Source: Sphingomonas ginsenosidimutans (lineage in GTDB: Bacteria; Pseudomonadota; Alphaproteobacteria; Sphingomonadales; Sphingomonadaceae). From it: a stretch of DNA of 64,000 nucleotides. The position numbers and the translations under genes were made by a program. The notes beneath the pieces are model-generated. The model did no database searches. It was given only the letters and a program-made list of their open reading frames with translations, and had not been told where the DNA came from. Numbering within the stretch: the first letter of the stretch is position 1; every line of letters starts with the position of its first letter. The stretch lies in assembly GCF_002374835.1 (NCBI RefSeq), contig NZ_NWVD01000005.1, positions 62,001-126,000 on the forward strand, given 5' to 3'. Shown in pieces: positions 25,084 through 35,856 of the stretch.

Positions 25084-27549
25084 ATGAATCGCATTGCATT
25101 GGGGATGGCGCGCGGTCGGCGCGGGCGTGGCTGGTCGATCGCGATCGCCGGGCTGTTGTCGTGTTCGGCGATGACGGGCGTGGCGCAGGCGCAGGCGCAG
25201 GAGAAGGCCAGCGAGGAGCCGGCGGGCGAGGATATCGTCGTCAACGGGTCGCTCAACGCGCTGCCGGTCGACGGCGTCGGCTCGATCTTCGGGTTCGACA
25301 AGACGCTGGTCGAAACGCCGCGCTCCGCCTCGACGATCAGCAAGGAGCAGATCGAGCGGTTCGGCATCACCGACATCTACGATCTGGTCGCGCAGGCGCC
25401 CGGGACCTTCACCAATTCCTTCTTCGGCGTCGGCGGCGCGCTCGACATTCGCGGCACCCCGGGCGAGGTCTATTTCCGCGGCGTCCGCCGCCTCGACAAC
25501 CCCGGCAACTATCCGACACCGATCGGCGCGTCGGACCGGATCGACATCGTGCGAGGCCCCGCCTCGCCGATCTACGGCCCGTCGAAGACCGGCGGCTACA
25601 TGAACTTCGTGCCGAAGTCCGCGCGCGTGAAGGGCGGGGCGCTGATGGACCGGCCGGCGGGCGAGATCACCTATACCGGCGGTAGCTGGGACCGGAACGT
25701 CCTGAGCGCGAACCTGCGCGGGCCGGCGAAGATCGGCAAGGCCGAATTCGGTTACAGCCTGTATGCCGAGATCGAGGATTCGGGCAGCTATTACCGCAAC
25801 ATGTCGACGCGCCAGACGATCCTGCAGGCCGCGTTCGACAATGACGTGACCGACACCGTCCGCATCGAATTCGGCGGCATGTACCATAATTTCAAGGGCC
25901 AGCAGAACGGCGGTTGGAACCGGCTGACGCAGGATCTGGTCGACAACGGCAATTACATCACCGGCAGCGCGCAGCCGCTGGACACCAATGGCGACGGGCA
26001 GATCTCGCCGGCCGAATTCGACGCCCGCGGCGCGTTCTCGCCGTTCGGCACGTTCGGGTGCGCGGCCGGCACGGTGAGCGCGCCGTCGCCGTTCGCCGCG
26101 TCCTTCACCGACGCGTGCTTCCAGCAGAGCTATCCCTATCTGGCGCTGACCAATGTCGGCACCGCCAAGCTCAGCCGCCGCGACGTCCTGACCGGGCGCA
26201 ACGACCGGCTGGATAACAAGGCGAAGACGGGATATTTCGACATCATCTTCAACCCCGGTAACGACCTGGAGGTGAAGAACCAGCTGTTCTACGACGGCTA
26301 TTACAACATGAACGAGAACACCTACGGATTCGCACAATTCCACGATTCCTGGGTGATCGAGGACAAGATCGTCGTATCGAAGGCGTTCACCACCAGCGCG
26401 GGCAAATTCTCGTTCCAGCTGTCGCCGTCGATCCGCTACACCAGCTTCAAGCATGGTGAGGACTTCACCTACGAATACTTCCACCGCGTTGACCTGACGC
26501 AGGGGTATACTGCGCTGTCGGACCGGTTGCTGGCGACGGAATCGGGCCGGGACTATACCGATTACGTCCTTGGCCATTACACCAATTACGCAATCGCGGC
26601 GCTGGCCGACCTCGACTTCAACTTCGGCCTCGATCTGACGCTGGGCGGGCGGTACGACAGCGTGACCGCGGTGTCGCGCAACGATCCGACCAAGATCCAG
26701 GGCGGTACGCCGGAAAGCGCGCGCGGCACCAAGGGCGGCTGGTCGTGGACCGCCAGCGCATCGTACAAGCTGCCGTTCGGGCTGATCCCCTATGCCACCG
26801 CGGCGCAGCAGACGACGCTGATCGCCGGGCAGGGCGCGGAGATCGCGCCGGGCGGGGTCGCCAGCGGCAACTGGTTCAGCGCGTCGCGCCTGTACGAAGG
26901 CGGCGTGAAGGCCAGCCTGCTGGACGACAAGCTGTATGCCGCGGTGTCGGTGTACAAACAGAAGCGCACCGACTTCAACGCGCAGGCGATCGTCACCAAT
27001 CAGGCGGTGGAAACCCGCGGCGTGGAGGCGGAGGCGCGCTGGGCGGTCGACCGGCACCTGCTGCTGTCGGCGGGCTATACGCACGTCAACGTCTACAACC
27101 TGACCGGGCTGGAAACCGGATCGCTGTTCAGCTTCTTCGGGATCGAGGATCTGGTGAACGTGCGCAATCCGGCGCTGTATCTGGGCGGGCAGCCGGTCGG
27201 GCTGGTGCCGATTCCCGACCGCGAGGCGTCGCGGCGGCAGGGTATCCCGAAGAACCTGTATTCGCTGACCGGCAGCTATTCGTTCGACAATGGCATCGCG
27301 CTGACCGGCAGCCTGGTGAGCGTCGACTCGGTGTTCTCCGGCCAGTCGCAGAAGGTGCGCCTGCCGGCCTATGCGCTGGTCGATCTGGGCGCGTCGTACA
27401 CGGTCAACAACTGGCTGTTCCGGGTGGTGGTGAAGAACGTGACGAACAAGCAGTATTTCCGCGCCAACTTCACCGAATTGTTCGGCGGCACGATCGTCCT
27501 GCCCGAACGCCCGCGCAGCGTTCAGGGCTCGCTGGTGTACAAGTTCTGA
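25084..27549 (+). CDS. TonB-dependent outer membrane receptor with an EF-hand-like loop
   Basis: 821 residues. Signal peptide ends near AQA; a TonB box (EDIVVNGS, about 49-56) precedes the plug (TISKEQIERFGITDIYDLVAQAPG, VRGPASPIYGPSKTGGYMNF) and a beta barrel ending in aromatic YKF. An exact EF-hand loop, DTNGDGQISPAE, sits at 300-311 in what should be an extracellular loop, followed by a region with two cysteines. The plug resembles siderophore-type receptors, but its neighbours are the purine LysR gene and an overlapping NUP-family gene, so I infer uptake of nucleosides, purines or a related nitrogen compound. Confidence 0.88.
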   Translation: MNRIALGMARGRRGRGWSIAIAGLLSCSAMTGVAQAQAQEKASEEPAGEDIVVNGSLNALPVDGVGSIFGFDKTLVETPRSASTISKEQIERFGITDIYDLVAQAPGTFTNSFFGVGGALDIRGTPGEVYFRGVRRLDNPGNYPTPIGASDRIDIVRGPASPIYGPSKTGGYMNFVPKSARVKGGALMDRPAGEITYTGGSWDRNVLSANLRGPAKIGKAEFGYSLYAEIEDSGSYYRNMSTRQTILQAAFDNDVTDTVRIEFGGMYHNFKGQQNGGWNRLTQDLVDNGNYITGSAQPLDTNGDGQISPAEFDARGAFSPFGTFGCAAGTVSAPSPFAASFTDACFQQSYPYLALTNVGTAKLSRRDVLTGRNDRLDNKAKTGYFDIIFNPGNDLEVKNQLFYDGYYNMNENTYGFAQFHDSWVIEDKIVVSKAFTTSAGKFSFQLSPSIRYTSFKHGEDFTYEYFHRVDLTQGYTALSDRLLATESGRDYTDYVLGHYTNYAIAALADLDFNFGLDLTLGGRYDSVTAVSRNDPTKIQGGTPESARGTKGGWSWTASASYKLPFGLIPYATAAQQTTLIAGQGAEIAPGGVASGNWFSASRLYEGGVKASLLDDKLYAAVSVYKQKRTDFNAQAIVTNQAVETRGVEAEARWAVDRHLLLSAGYTHVNVYNLTGLETGSLFSFFGIEDLVNVRNPALYLGGQPVGLVPIPDREASRRQGIPKNLYSLTGSYSFDNGIALTGSLVSVDSVFSGQSQKVRLPAYALVDLGASYTVNNWLFRVVVKNVTNKQYFRANFTELFGGTIVLPERPRSVQGSLVYKF

Positions 27550-28649
27550 TGATCGGGGTGCGCCGCGCCGTCGCCGCCGTCCTCATGCTGGCGGGGGGCA
27601 TGCTCCCCGCCGCGGTGGTCGCGGCGACGCCCGCGGCGCTCGACTGCGCGCCGGGCGCGACATGCGCCACGCCGTTGCCTGTGCGCGTCGTCGTCGTGAC
27701 GATGTTCGAGATCGGGGCGGACAGCGGCGATGCGCCGGGCGAGTTCCAGCTGTGGAAGGAACGCCGGCACCTGACGATGCGCATCCCGTTCCCGCAGGGC
27801 TATCACGACCTGTACTACAATCCCGACAGCCAAATCCTGTCGGTGGTGACCGGTGTCGGATCGATCAAGTCGGCGACCGCGATCATGGCGCTGGGGCTGG
27901 ACCAGCGGCTGGACCTGTCGCGCGCCTATTGGCTGGTGGCGGGCATCGCGGGGATCGACCCCAAGGATGCCTCGATCGGGTCGGCGGCCTGGGCGCGCTA
28001 TCTGATCGACGGCGATCTGGCGCATGAGATCGACGCGCGCGAGATGCCGAAGGACTGGAAGACCGGCTATTTCCCGCGCGGCCGGCGCGGCCCCAACGAT
28101 CCTGCGCCGCCGCCGACGCCATCGGGCGAGGTGTTCGAACTGAACGCGGGCTTGCGCGACTGGGCCTATGCGCTGACCCGCGACATGACGCTGCCCGACG
28201 ATCCCGGCATCGCGGCGGAGCGGCGGCGCTACACCGGCTTTCCCAATGCGCAGCGCGCGCCGTTCGTGCTGAAGGGCGACCAGCTGGCGGCGATGACCTT
28301 CTGGCACGGCGCGCTGCTGAGCGGCTGGGCCAACGACTGGACGCATTACTGGACGAAGGGGCAGGGCGAGTATGTCACCTCCGCGATGGAGGAGACGGGG
28401 ACGATCCAGGCGATCGATTACCTGGACCGGATCGGCCGCGCCGACCGCGACCGCGTGATGGTGCTGCGCGCGGGCAGTAATTACGACCAGCCGCCGCCGG
28501 GCGTCACCGCCGCCGACAACCTGCTGCGCGAGAACGAGGGCTATACCGGCATGACCGCCGCGCTGGAGAGCCTGTACCTCGTCGGATCGAAGGTGGTCGA
28601 TACGCTGCTGGCGGACTGGCCGCGGTACGAACGCGAAACGCCGAAATAG
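27549..28649 (+). CDS. Exported purine nucleoside permease (NUP) family protein
   Basis: 366 residues with a signal peptide (cut near VVAA). The family pattern is plain: PVRVVVVTMFEIGADSGDAPGEFQLW, LTMRIPFPQGYHDLYYN, VTGVGSIKSATAIMALGLD, YWLVAGIAGIDPKDASIGSAAWARYLIDGDLAHEID and VMVLRAGSNYDQPPPG. The founding fungal protein was called a nucleoside permease, but there are no membrane spans here and the fold is phosphorylase-like, so a periplasmic nucleoside-binding or cleaving role is more likely. ATG overlaps the receptor stop (TGATG), so the two form one unit. Confidence 0.85.
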   Translation: MIGVRRAVAAVLMLAGGMLPAAVVAATPAALDCAPGATCATPLPVRVVVVTMFEIGADSGDAPGEFQLWKERRHLTMRIPFPQGYHDLYYNPDSQILSVVTGVGSIKSATAIMALGLDQRLDLSRAYWLVAGIAGIDPKDASIGSAAWARYLIDGDLAHEIDAREMPKDWKTGYFPRGRRGPNDPAPPPTPSGEVFELNAGLRDWAYALTRDMTLPDDPGIAAERRRYTGFPNAQRAPFVLKGDQLAAMTFWHGALLSGWANDWTHYWTKGQGEYVTSAMEETGTIQAIDYLDRIGRADRDRVMVLRAGSNYDQPPPGVTAADNLLRENEGYTGMTAALESLYLVGSKVVDTLLADWPRYERETPK

Positions 28650-28654
28650 GCGCG

Positions 28655-28693
28655 CGCCGCCGCACCGCCGCCGGTCGCGGCGGTGCGGCGGCG
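28655..28693. terminator. Strong GC hairpin between convergent genes
   Basis: A perfect stem of at least 14 bp (28657-28670 with 28678-28691, extendable by two more pairs) around a 7-nt loop fills the 50-nt gap between the NUP gene and the oppositely directed TonB receptor gene. There is no U-tract; it is symmetric and could stop transcription from both sides. Confidence 0.6.
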
Positions 28694-28699
28694 GCGACG

Positions 28700-31309
28700 T
28701 TACGGCCGCTGGCGATAGAGCAGCGTCAGCCCGACGGTGCGCGGGCGGAAGCTGTTGTTGACGAAGAACGGCGAGCGGCCGCCATAATTGAACCGCTCCA
28801 GCGCGGGATGCGCGTCGAACAGATTGTCGACGAACACTTGCGCCTCCACCTGGTCGAACGTGATGCCGGTGCGCATCCGCACGTAATGCGTCGGCGGCCG
28901 GTCGCCCAGGATCGGATTGTAGAAGGCGGTGTCGGGATCGAGGCTGGAGCGTTCGCGGAAGTTGCGGCTGCTGAACTCGTAATTGCCGCGCACGAACGCC
29001 TCATGCCCACCCAGGTCGAAATCGTAGCGGCCGCCCGCCACCACCTGCCACGGGGTGCCCGCTTGGAACAGCGCATTGCCCGCGTCGGTGCCGAACGCGC
29101 CGGAGGTGGCGCCGCGGTTGACGTACACCCGCTGCGTGAAGCGCGCGTCGACATAGCCGACCGACAGGTCGAGCGTGACGCCCTGCACCGGGCGCGCGGT
29201 GACCGCCAGGTCGAACCCTTCCGACCGGACCTGCCCCGAATTGACGGTATAGGTGACCGCGCACGGATCCAGCGTCACGCGCTGCTGGATGTTCGACCAG
29301 TCGATGCGGAACGCGCTGGCATCGAAGCTGAGCCCCTTCAGCCGCCCCTTCGCGCCGACTTCGTAGGACCAGGCGCTGTCCGAAGTGTAGGGGATATCCG
29401 GCACCGGCCGCCCCGCCGCCGCCAGTTGCGCCAGGCAGCGTTGCCCGATCGGCGCGTTGATCCCGCCGGCGCGATAGCCCTTGGCGACGCTGGCGTAGAA
29501 ATTGACGTCGCGTACCCCGTCGTAGCTGAGCACGAAGCGCGGGGTGACCGGGCGTTCGCGCGTGCGGCCCGCGTCGCGTCGCGGCGCCGTGCCGATATAC
29601 GGGCCGGTGAAGACATTGTCGTTATCCAGCCGGATCTGCGACCAGCGGATGCCCGCCTGCGCATGGAGGCCGTCGATCGGCTCGACGTTGATGTTGCCGA
29701 ACGCCGCGACCTGCCGCTCGCGCTCCAGGCGATCGCCGCTGTAGCTGATCCCGCCGGGCAGCAGCGGGATGCCCAGCGTGTCGACCACGCCGATGCCGTA
29801 GATCGCGCGGAAGAACTGTTCCAGCGACGGTTCGATCAGCGTTTCGACGTTGCGCTGGCGGTTGTTCGAATAGAAGCCGCCGACCAGCCATTGCACCCGC
29901 GCGGCCGGGTTCGCCGACTGGACGCGCACTTCCTGCGAGAAATTGGCCTGAGTGTTGCGCACCACGCCGTCGGAGTGCAGCCCGCGCGGCAGGATCGCGT
30001 AATTGGGGCCATTGGCGGTCAGCAACTGGCCCGCGAAATCCTCATACCCCGCGAAATTGTAGAGCGTGTTGTCGTAATAGCGCGTCTGGTGGCGATCGAA
30101 CCACGCGGTGTTCGACGTCACCGAAAAGCCCGCGCCGTCGTAATGCAACGCCAGGCTGGGCAGGACGAAGCGGTCGCGGTTGGCGAGCGGCACCGGATTG
30201 GCGTTGACGTAGCGGTGCTGCGCGGGATCGGAGCGCGATTCCCAATATTGGTCGGTGTCTGCCCGCTCGCGCCGCTGGAAATAGACCGCCGGAGTGATCG
30301 ACAGCCCCGGCGCGGGTTCGACGCGCAGCGCCGCGCGCGTGCTGGCGATCATCGTGTGATTGGCGTTGCGCTCGACCAGCGCATTCGTGTCGGGATTGTA
30401 CCGGTCGACCCAGCCGCCGGCGCGGCGATAGTCGGTGGCGATGCGCAGCCCCGCCAGCCCTTCGACGATCGGCACGCCGACCGCCGCTCCCGCTTCCCAG
30501 GTCGGCGCGCCGCCCTGCGTGAACGCCAGTTCGCCGCGCGCGTAGACATCGGTCTGCGTCAGCGACGGCTGCGGGGTGATGTAGCGCACCGTCCCGCCCA
30601 TCGATCCGGCGCCGAACAGCGTGCCCTGCGGCCCGCGCAATACCTCCACCCGGTCGAGGTCGAACACCAGCGGCAGCGCCGCCGCCGCGCCTTCGCCGAA
30701 GGTGCGCACCTGGATCGGCGTTTCGTCCAGATACACGCCGGTCGTCGCCGCGCCGGCATTGGAGGACAGGCCGCGAATCGCGATCTGGTTGATCTCGGGG
30801 CGCAGGCGTACGCCCGGCGTCAGCTGCGCGATATCGGCGAAGTCGCGCACGCCCAGCTGGTCCATGCGGGTACGCGACAGCGCGACGACGCTCGACGGCA
30901 CCTTGGCCAGCGGCTCGGCGGTCCGCTGCGCCGTCACGACGATGTCGCTGGCGGTGCCGTGATCGGCGGTGTCCGGCGCGGCGTCGGCGGCCGGCACGGT
31001 CGCGGCGGCGTCATCGCGCACCACCACCCAGGTGCCGGTGCCCGCGGCGCGCGCGACCAGCCCCGACCCGGCGAGCATCCGGTCGAGCGCCTGCGTCACC
31101 GTCATGCGCCCGCGCACCGGCTGGGCGCGGCGGCCCTGCGCGACGGTGTCGGACACCAGGATCTGGACGTGCGCCTGCCGCGCCAGCGTGGCGACCGCCT
31201 CGGCGGCCGGCTGCGCCGGGATGTCGACATTCGCGACCTGCGCCGTGGCCGGCGCGGCCGTCGTCATGAGCGCCGCGGTCGCGGCGCCGAGAAACCAGTG
31301 GTTGTGCAT
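28700..31309 (-). CDS. TonB-dependent receptor with N-terminal STN signalling domain (FecA type)
   Basis: 869 residues. Signal peptide to about residue 24, then a secretin/TonB N-terminal (STN) domain at about 28-90 (DIPAQPAAEAVATLARQAHVQILVSD, MTVTQALDRMLAGSGL), TonB box (DIVVTAQR), plug (GVRDFADIAQLTPGVRL, VLRGPQGTLFGAGSMGGTVRY) and a barrel ending in LLYRQRP. The start at 31309 has AAGGGGGC just upstream. STN receptors signal through an anti-sigma factor; the FecR and FecI genes lie directly upstream on the same strand. The barrel class resembles receptors for iron chelates or plant and sugar compounds; ligand not known. Confidence 0.9.
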   Translation of the reverse strand: MHNHWFLGAATAALMTTAAPATAQVANVDIPAQPAAEAVATLARQAHVQILVSDTVAQGRRAQPVRGRMTVTQALDRMLAGSGLVARAAGTGTWVVVRDDAAATVPAADAAPDTADHGTASDIVVTAQRTAEPLAKVPSSVVALSRTRMDQLGVRDFADIAQLTPGVRLRPEINQIAIRGLSSNAGAATTGVYLDETPIQVRTFGEGAAAALPLVFDLDRVEVLRGPQGTLFGAGSMGGTVRYITPQPSLTQTDVYARGELAFTQGGAPTWEAGAAVGVPIVEGLAGLRIATDYRRAGGWVDRYNPDTNALVERNANHTMIASTRAALRVEPAPGLSITPAVYFQRRERADTDQYWESRSDPAQHRYVNANPVPLANRDRFVLPSLALHYDGAGFSVTSNTAWFDRHQTRYYDNTLYNFAGYEDFAGQLLTANGPNYAILPRGLHSDGVVRNTQANFSQEVRVQSANPAARVQWLVGGFYSNNRQRNVETLIEPSLEQFFRAIYGIGVVDTLGIPLLPGGISYSGDRLERERQVAAFGNINVEPIDGLHAQAGIRWSQIRLDNDNVFTGPYIGTAPRRDAGRTRERPVTPRFVLSYDGVRDVNFYASVAKGYRAGGINAPIGQRCLAQLAAAGRPVPDIPYTSDSAWSYEVGAKGRLKGLSFDASAFRIDWSNIQQRVTLDPCAVTYTVNSGQVRSEGFDLAVTARPVQGVTLDLSVGYVDARFTQRVYVNRGATSGAFGTDAGNALFQAGTPWQVVAGGRYDFDLGGHEAFVRGNYEFSSRNFRERSSLDPDTAFYNPILGDRPPTHYVRMRTGITFDQVEAQVFVDNLFDAHPALERFNYGGRSPFFVNNSFRPRTVGLTLLYRQRP

Positions 31310-31373
31310 CTTGCCCCCTTGCCGGGGCGCGATCGCCCCTTCGCCGGCAAGGACGATCGACGGCGCGGTTTCC

Positions 31374-32300
31374 TTATCGCCCGATGACGATCCGGTCGTT
31401 TTCGACGCGCGATCGGGTGCCGAGCGCCAGCGCGACGGTGCGCGCGAACCCTTCGGGATCGTCGTTGCGGAACGCGCCGTGCAGCGGCTGCCGCGCCAGC
31501 GCGGCGTCGGCGACGACGATCGGGCGGCGGTTGTAGCGGTTGATCGCGGCCACCGCGCTGGCCAGCGTCTGTCCCTGCAATTCCAGCCGGCCGTCGCGCC
31601 AGTCGAGCGCGCGCGCCATCGCATCCGCCGACAAAAGGTCGGTCGCTGCCGCATCGCCGACACGAAAGCGCCCGCGCTCGCCCGCGCGCAGCCGGGCGGG
31701 GCGCAGCGCGCCGGTCACCTCCACCACGCCCTCGGTCACCAGCACCTCGACGTCGTCGTCCTGCGCGACCGAGAAGGCGGTCCCGACCGCGCGGATGCGG
31801 ATGCCCGCCGCCTCGACGACGAACGGGCGCGCGGGATCGTGCGCGACGCGGAACAGCGCGCGCCCGCGATCCAGCCGGATGTCGCGCGCGGCGGCGGAGA
31901 AGCGCGGCGTGACGCAGGTGGCGGTGTCCAGCACGACGCTGGACCCGTCGTCGAGCGGGGTCTGGCGGATCTCGCCGATGCCGGTGGCCAGCGATGGGGC
32001 GGGGCGCAGCGCCAGCCCCAGCCCCGCCAGCGCGCAGGCCGCCCCCCCGGCCAGCAGCGCGCGGCGGCCGAGCGTGCGGCGCGGCGGCGCCGCCGCGACC
32101 GCCTGCGCCGGCGACTGCGCCAGCGCGGCGAGCGCCGCCTGCGCGCGGATCAGCGCACCGCGATGGCGCGTATCGGTGTCGAGCCAGGCGCGCAGTTCCG
32201 CCTCACGCGCCGCCGGCAAGGGGCCGGTCGCCAGCTGCGCCGCCCATTCGGCGGCGCGGGCATCGCGTTCGTCACGCGCGTCGGCGGGTGGCCGTTCCAC
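31374..32300 (-). CDS. FecR-family anti-sigma factor / signal relay
   Basis: 308 residues. A cytoplasmic N-terminus with the DUF4880-like helix (DARAAEWAAQLATGPLPAAREAELRAWL) is followed by a membrane span (LLAGGAACALAGLGLALRP, about 80-100) and the periplasmic FecR domain (GEIRQTPLDDGSSVVLDTAT, FRVAHDPARPFVVEAAGIRIRAVGTAFSV). The C-terminal part resembles an STN-like fold that would meet the receptor. It starts at GTG 32300, 29 nt inside the sigma factor gene, so translation is coupled. It would hold the sigma factor until the receptor is occupied. Confidence 0.9.
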   Translation of the reverse strand: MERPPADARDERDARAAEWAAQLATGPLPAAREAELRAWLDTDTRHRGALIRAQAALAALAQSPAQAVAAAPPRRTLGRRALLAGGAACALAGLGLALRPAPSLATGIGEIRQTPLDDGSSVVLDTATCVTPRFSAAARDIRLDRGRALFRVAHDPARPFVVEAAGIRIRAVGTAFSVAQDDDVEVLVTEGVVEVTGALRPARLRAGERGRFRVGDAAATDLLSADAMARALDWRDGRLELQGQTLASAVAAINRYNRRPIVVADAALARQPLHGAFRNDDPEGFARTVALALGTRSRVENDRIVIGR

Positions 32301-32832
32301 CGGCTAGCGTCTCACCATCGGCGCGCATCGCCGACATGAGATGACGGACCGCCTTTGCCGCATCATTCTCGACCACACCTTCGCTGACGCCCATCCGTTG
32401 CGCGATCTCCCTTTGCGAGAGACCTTCCACCCGCCGCAACCGGAAAATCTCCCGGCAGCGCGCGGGCAACCCCGCCAGCACCGCGGCGACCATCGACAAT
32501 TGCCGCCGGGCATCCGCGGCGCGTTCGGGATCCGCGCGCTCGTCAATGATGGACGACGCGTGCGTTTCCGTCAGCATGTCGAACCGCACCACCTTCTGCC
32601 GGCGGAACGATTCGCGGCGCAGGTTCTGGACGATGCGCACGAAATAGGCGCGCGGCGCGTCGATATGGTCGACCGAGGACAGCTCGCCGAGCCGGCAGTA
32701 GGCGTCATGAATCAGGTCGTCCGCCTCGTCAGGGGAGGCGCCGCCCGCAATCAGCCACCGCCGCACCCCCGCCTCGTGCGGCAGGATGTGCGTCGCCAGC
32801 CATTCGATCGTCGTGGGTGTCGCGCCCGCCAT
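32272..32832 (-). CDS. FecI-type ECF sigma factor
   Basis: 186 residues. Region 2 (SPDEADDLIHDAYCRLGEL, APRAYFVRIVQNLRRESFRR) and region 4 (LPARCREIFRLRRVEGLSQREIAQRMGVSEGVVENDAAKAVRHL) are clear. The ATG at 32832 is preferred because GGGGGCTT lies just before it; an upstream in-frame start exists at 32886. It overlaps the FecR gene by 29 nt. It should direct transcription of the STN receptor once released by the FecR protein. Confidence 0.92.
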   Translation of the reverse strand: MAGATPTTIEWLATHILPHEAGVRRWLIAGGASPDEADDLIHDAYCRLGELSSVDHIDAPRAYFVRIVQNLRRESFRRQKVVRFDMLTETHASSIIDERADPERAADARRQLSMVAAVLAGLPARCREIFRLRRVEGLSQREIAQRMGVSEGVVENDAAKAVRHLMSAMRADGETLAGGTATRRRA

Positions 32833-32947
32833 AAGCCCCCCTGGACGTATCGGCTGTGGCGAACGGCGGTTGCGGCATGATGACAATCGCGACGCGGCCG
32901 GCGGGGGGGAAGAGTGGCGGGCGCGGCAAGGCTGGGGCGGGGCGGGG

Positions 32948-34732
<1,785 letters not shown>

Positions 34733-34831
34733 GGCGCGCACCTAGGGAACCGGGTCGGTGGCGGCAAGTTGCATGGTCAGGTTGCCGGCGGCTGACACCG
34801 CCATTCACAGGCTGTTCAATCCCTTCCCGCT

Positions 34832-35161
34832 ATGCCAGCAAAGGTGAGAATGCTGCTTCGCCTCCTTTCGACCGGCCCGGCCGTCCTGCTCCCGGTGCTT
34901 GCCGCGCCTGCGCTGGCCGTGCCCGGCGAACAGGCGCACGACGGGCTGGCCGCGCGGCAGGCGACGCGCGACGGCCGCATCCTGCCACTGCCGGAGATCG
35001 AGCGCCGCGTCGTGCCGACGATGAAGGGCGCGCAATATATCGGCGTCGATCTGGAGATGCCGAGCGGGGTGTACACGCTCAAGTTCCTGCGCGACGGCAG
35101 CGTCATCTGGGTCGACGTGGACGGGCGGACCGGGCAGGTGATCGGCCGTACCGGCCATTGA
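34832..35161 (+). CDS. Small exported PepSY-domain protein
   Basis: 109 residues: signal peptide ending near ALA, then a PepSY-like module (DGRILPLPEIERRVVPTMKGAQYIGVDLEM, YTLKFLRDGSVIWVDVDGRTGQVIG). PepSY domains inhibit proteases or sense conditions in the cell envelope. The next two genes, 25 nt downstream and on the same strand, encode a response regulator and a sensor kinase, an arrangement seen for PhoPQ-like systems, so it may tune the sensor. An ATG at 34850 (MLLRLL) has a better placed AGGTGAG site and could be the true start. Confidence 0.82.
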   Translation: MPAKVRMLLRLLSTGPAVLLPVLAAPALAVPGEQAHDGLAARQATRDGRILPLPEIERRVVPTMKGAQYIGVDLEMPSGVYTLKFLRDGSVIWVDVDGRTGQVIGRTGH

Positions 35162-35186
35162 CGATATCAGGAACAGGGAGACCCAC

Positions 35187-35852
35187 ATGCGCGTGCTCAT
35201 CGTCGAGGACGAGCCGAACCTCGGCCAGCAGCTGAAATCCACGCTGGAGGGCGCCGGCTACGCCATCGACCTGGCCACCGATGGCGAGGAGGGGCATTTC
35301 CTCGGTTCGACCGAGAACTACGATGCGATCGTCCTCGACCTCGGCCTGCCGGAGATCGACGGGCTGACCGTGCTCGACCGCTGGCGCAAGGAAGGGAAGA
35401 CGACCCCCGTGCTGGTGCTGACCGCGCGCGACAGCTGGTCCGACAAGGTCGCCGGACTGGACGCGGGCGCCGACGATTACGTCGCCAAGCCGTTCCAGAC
35501 CGAGGAGCTGATCGCCCGGCTGCGCGCGCTGATCCGCCGTGCATCGGGCAATGCCTCGTCCGAACTGACCGCGGGCGACGTGCGGCTGGACACGCGATCG
35601 GGCAAGGTCACCCGCGCGGGCGAGCCGGTGAAGCTGACCGCGCAGGAGTATAAATTGCTTAGCTACCTGCTCCATCACAAGGGCAAGGTGGTGAGCCGCA
35701 CCGAGTTGATCGAGCATATCTACGATCAGGATTTCGATCGCGATTCGAACACGATCGAGGTTTTCGTGACGCGCATCCGCAAGAAGCTGGGTCAGGACGT
35801 CATCACCACCATCCGCGGGCTTGGCTACAGCCTGGAAGATCCGGACGCCTGA
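35187..35852 (+). CDS. OmpR/PhoP-type response regulator
   Basis: 221 residues. Receiver domain with acidic pocket EDE (7-9), phosphorylation site D51 (IVLDLGLPEIDGL), a T in VLTARDSW and K in YVAKPF. The C-terminal winged helix runs from about 125 (LTAQEYKLLSYLLHHKGKVVSRTELIEHIY, NTIEVFVTRIRKKLGQDVITTIRGLGY). It sits between the PepSY gene and the kinase gene, whose GTG start is 4 nt away. Confidence 0.93.
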   Translation: MRVLIVEDEPNLGQQLKSTLEGAGYAIDLATDGEEGHFLGSTENYDAIVLDLGLPEIDGLTVLDRWRKEGKTTPVLVLTARDSWSDKVAGLDAGADDYVAKPFQTEELIARLRALIRRASGNASSELTAGDVRLDTRSGKVTRAGEPVKLTAQEYKLLSYLLHHKGKVVSRTELIEHIYDQDFDRDSNTIEVFVTRIRKKLGQDVITTIRGLGYSLEDPDA

Positions 35853-35856
35853 CGCC

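Noticed and set aside
28700-32832. FecI/FecR/receptor set as part of the purine regulon
   Set aside because: It is separated by a strong hairpin, runs in the opposite direction, has its own sigma control and lacks the 36-bp element.
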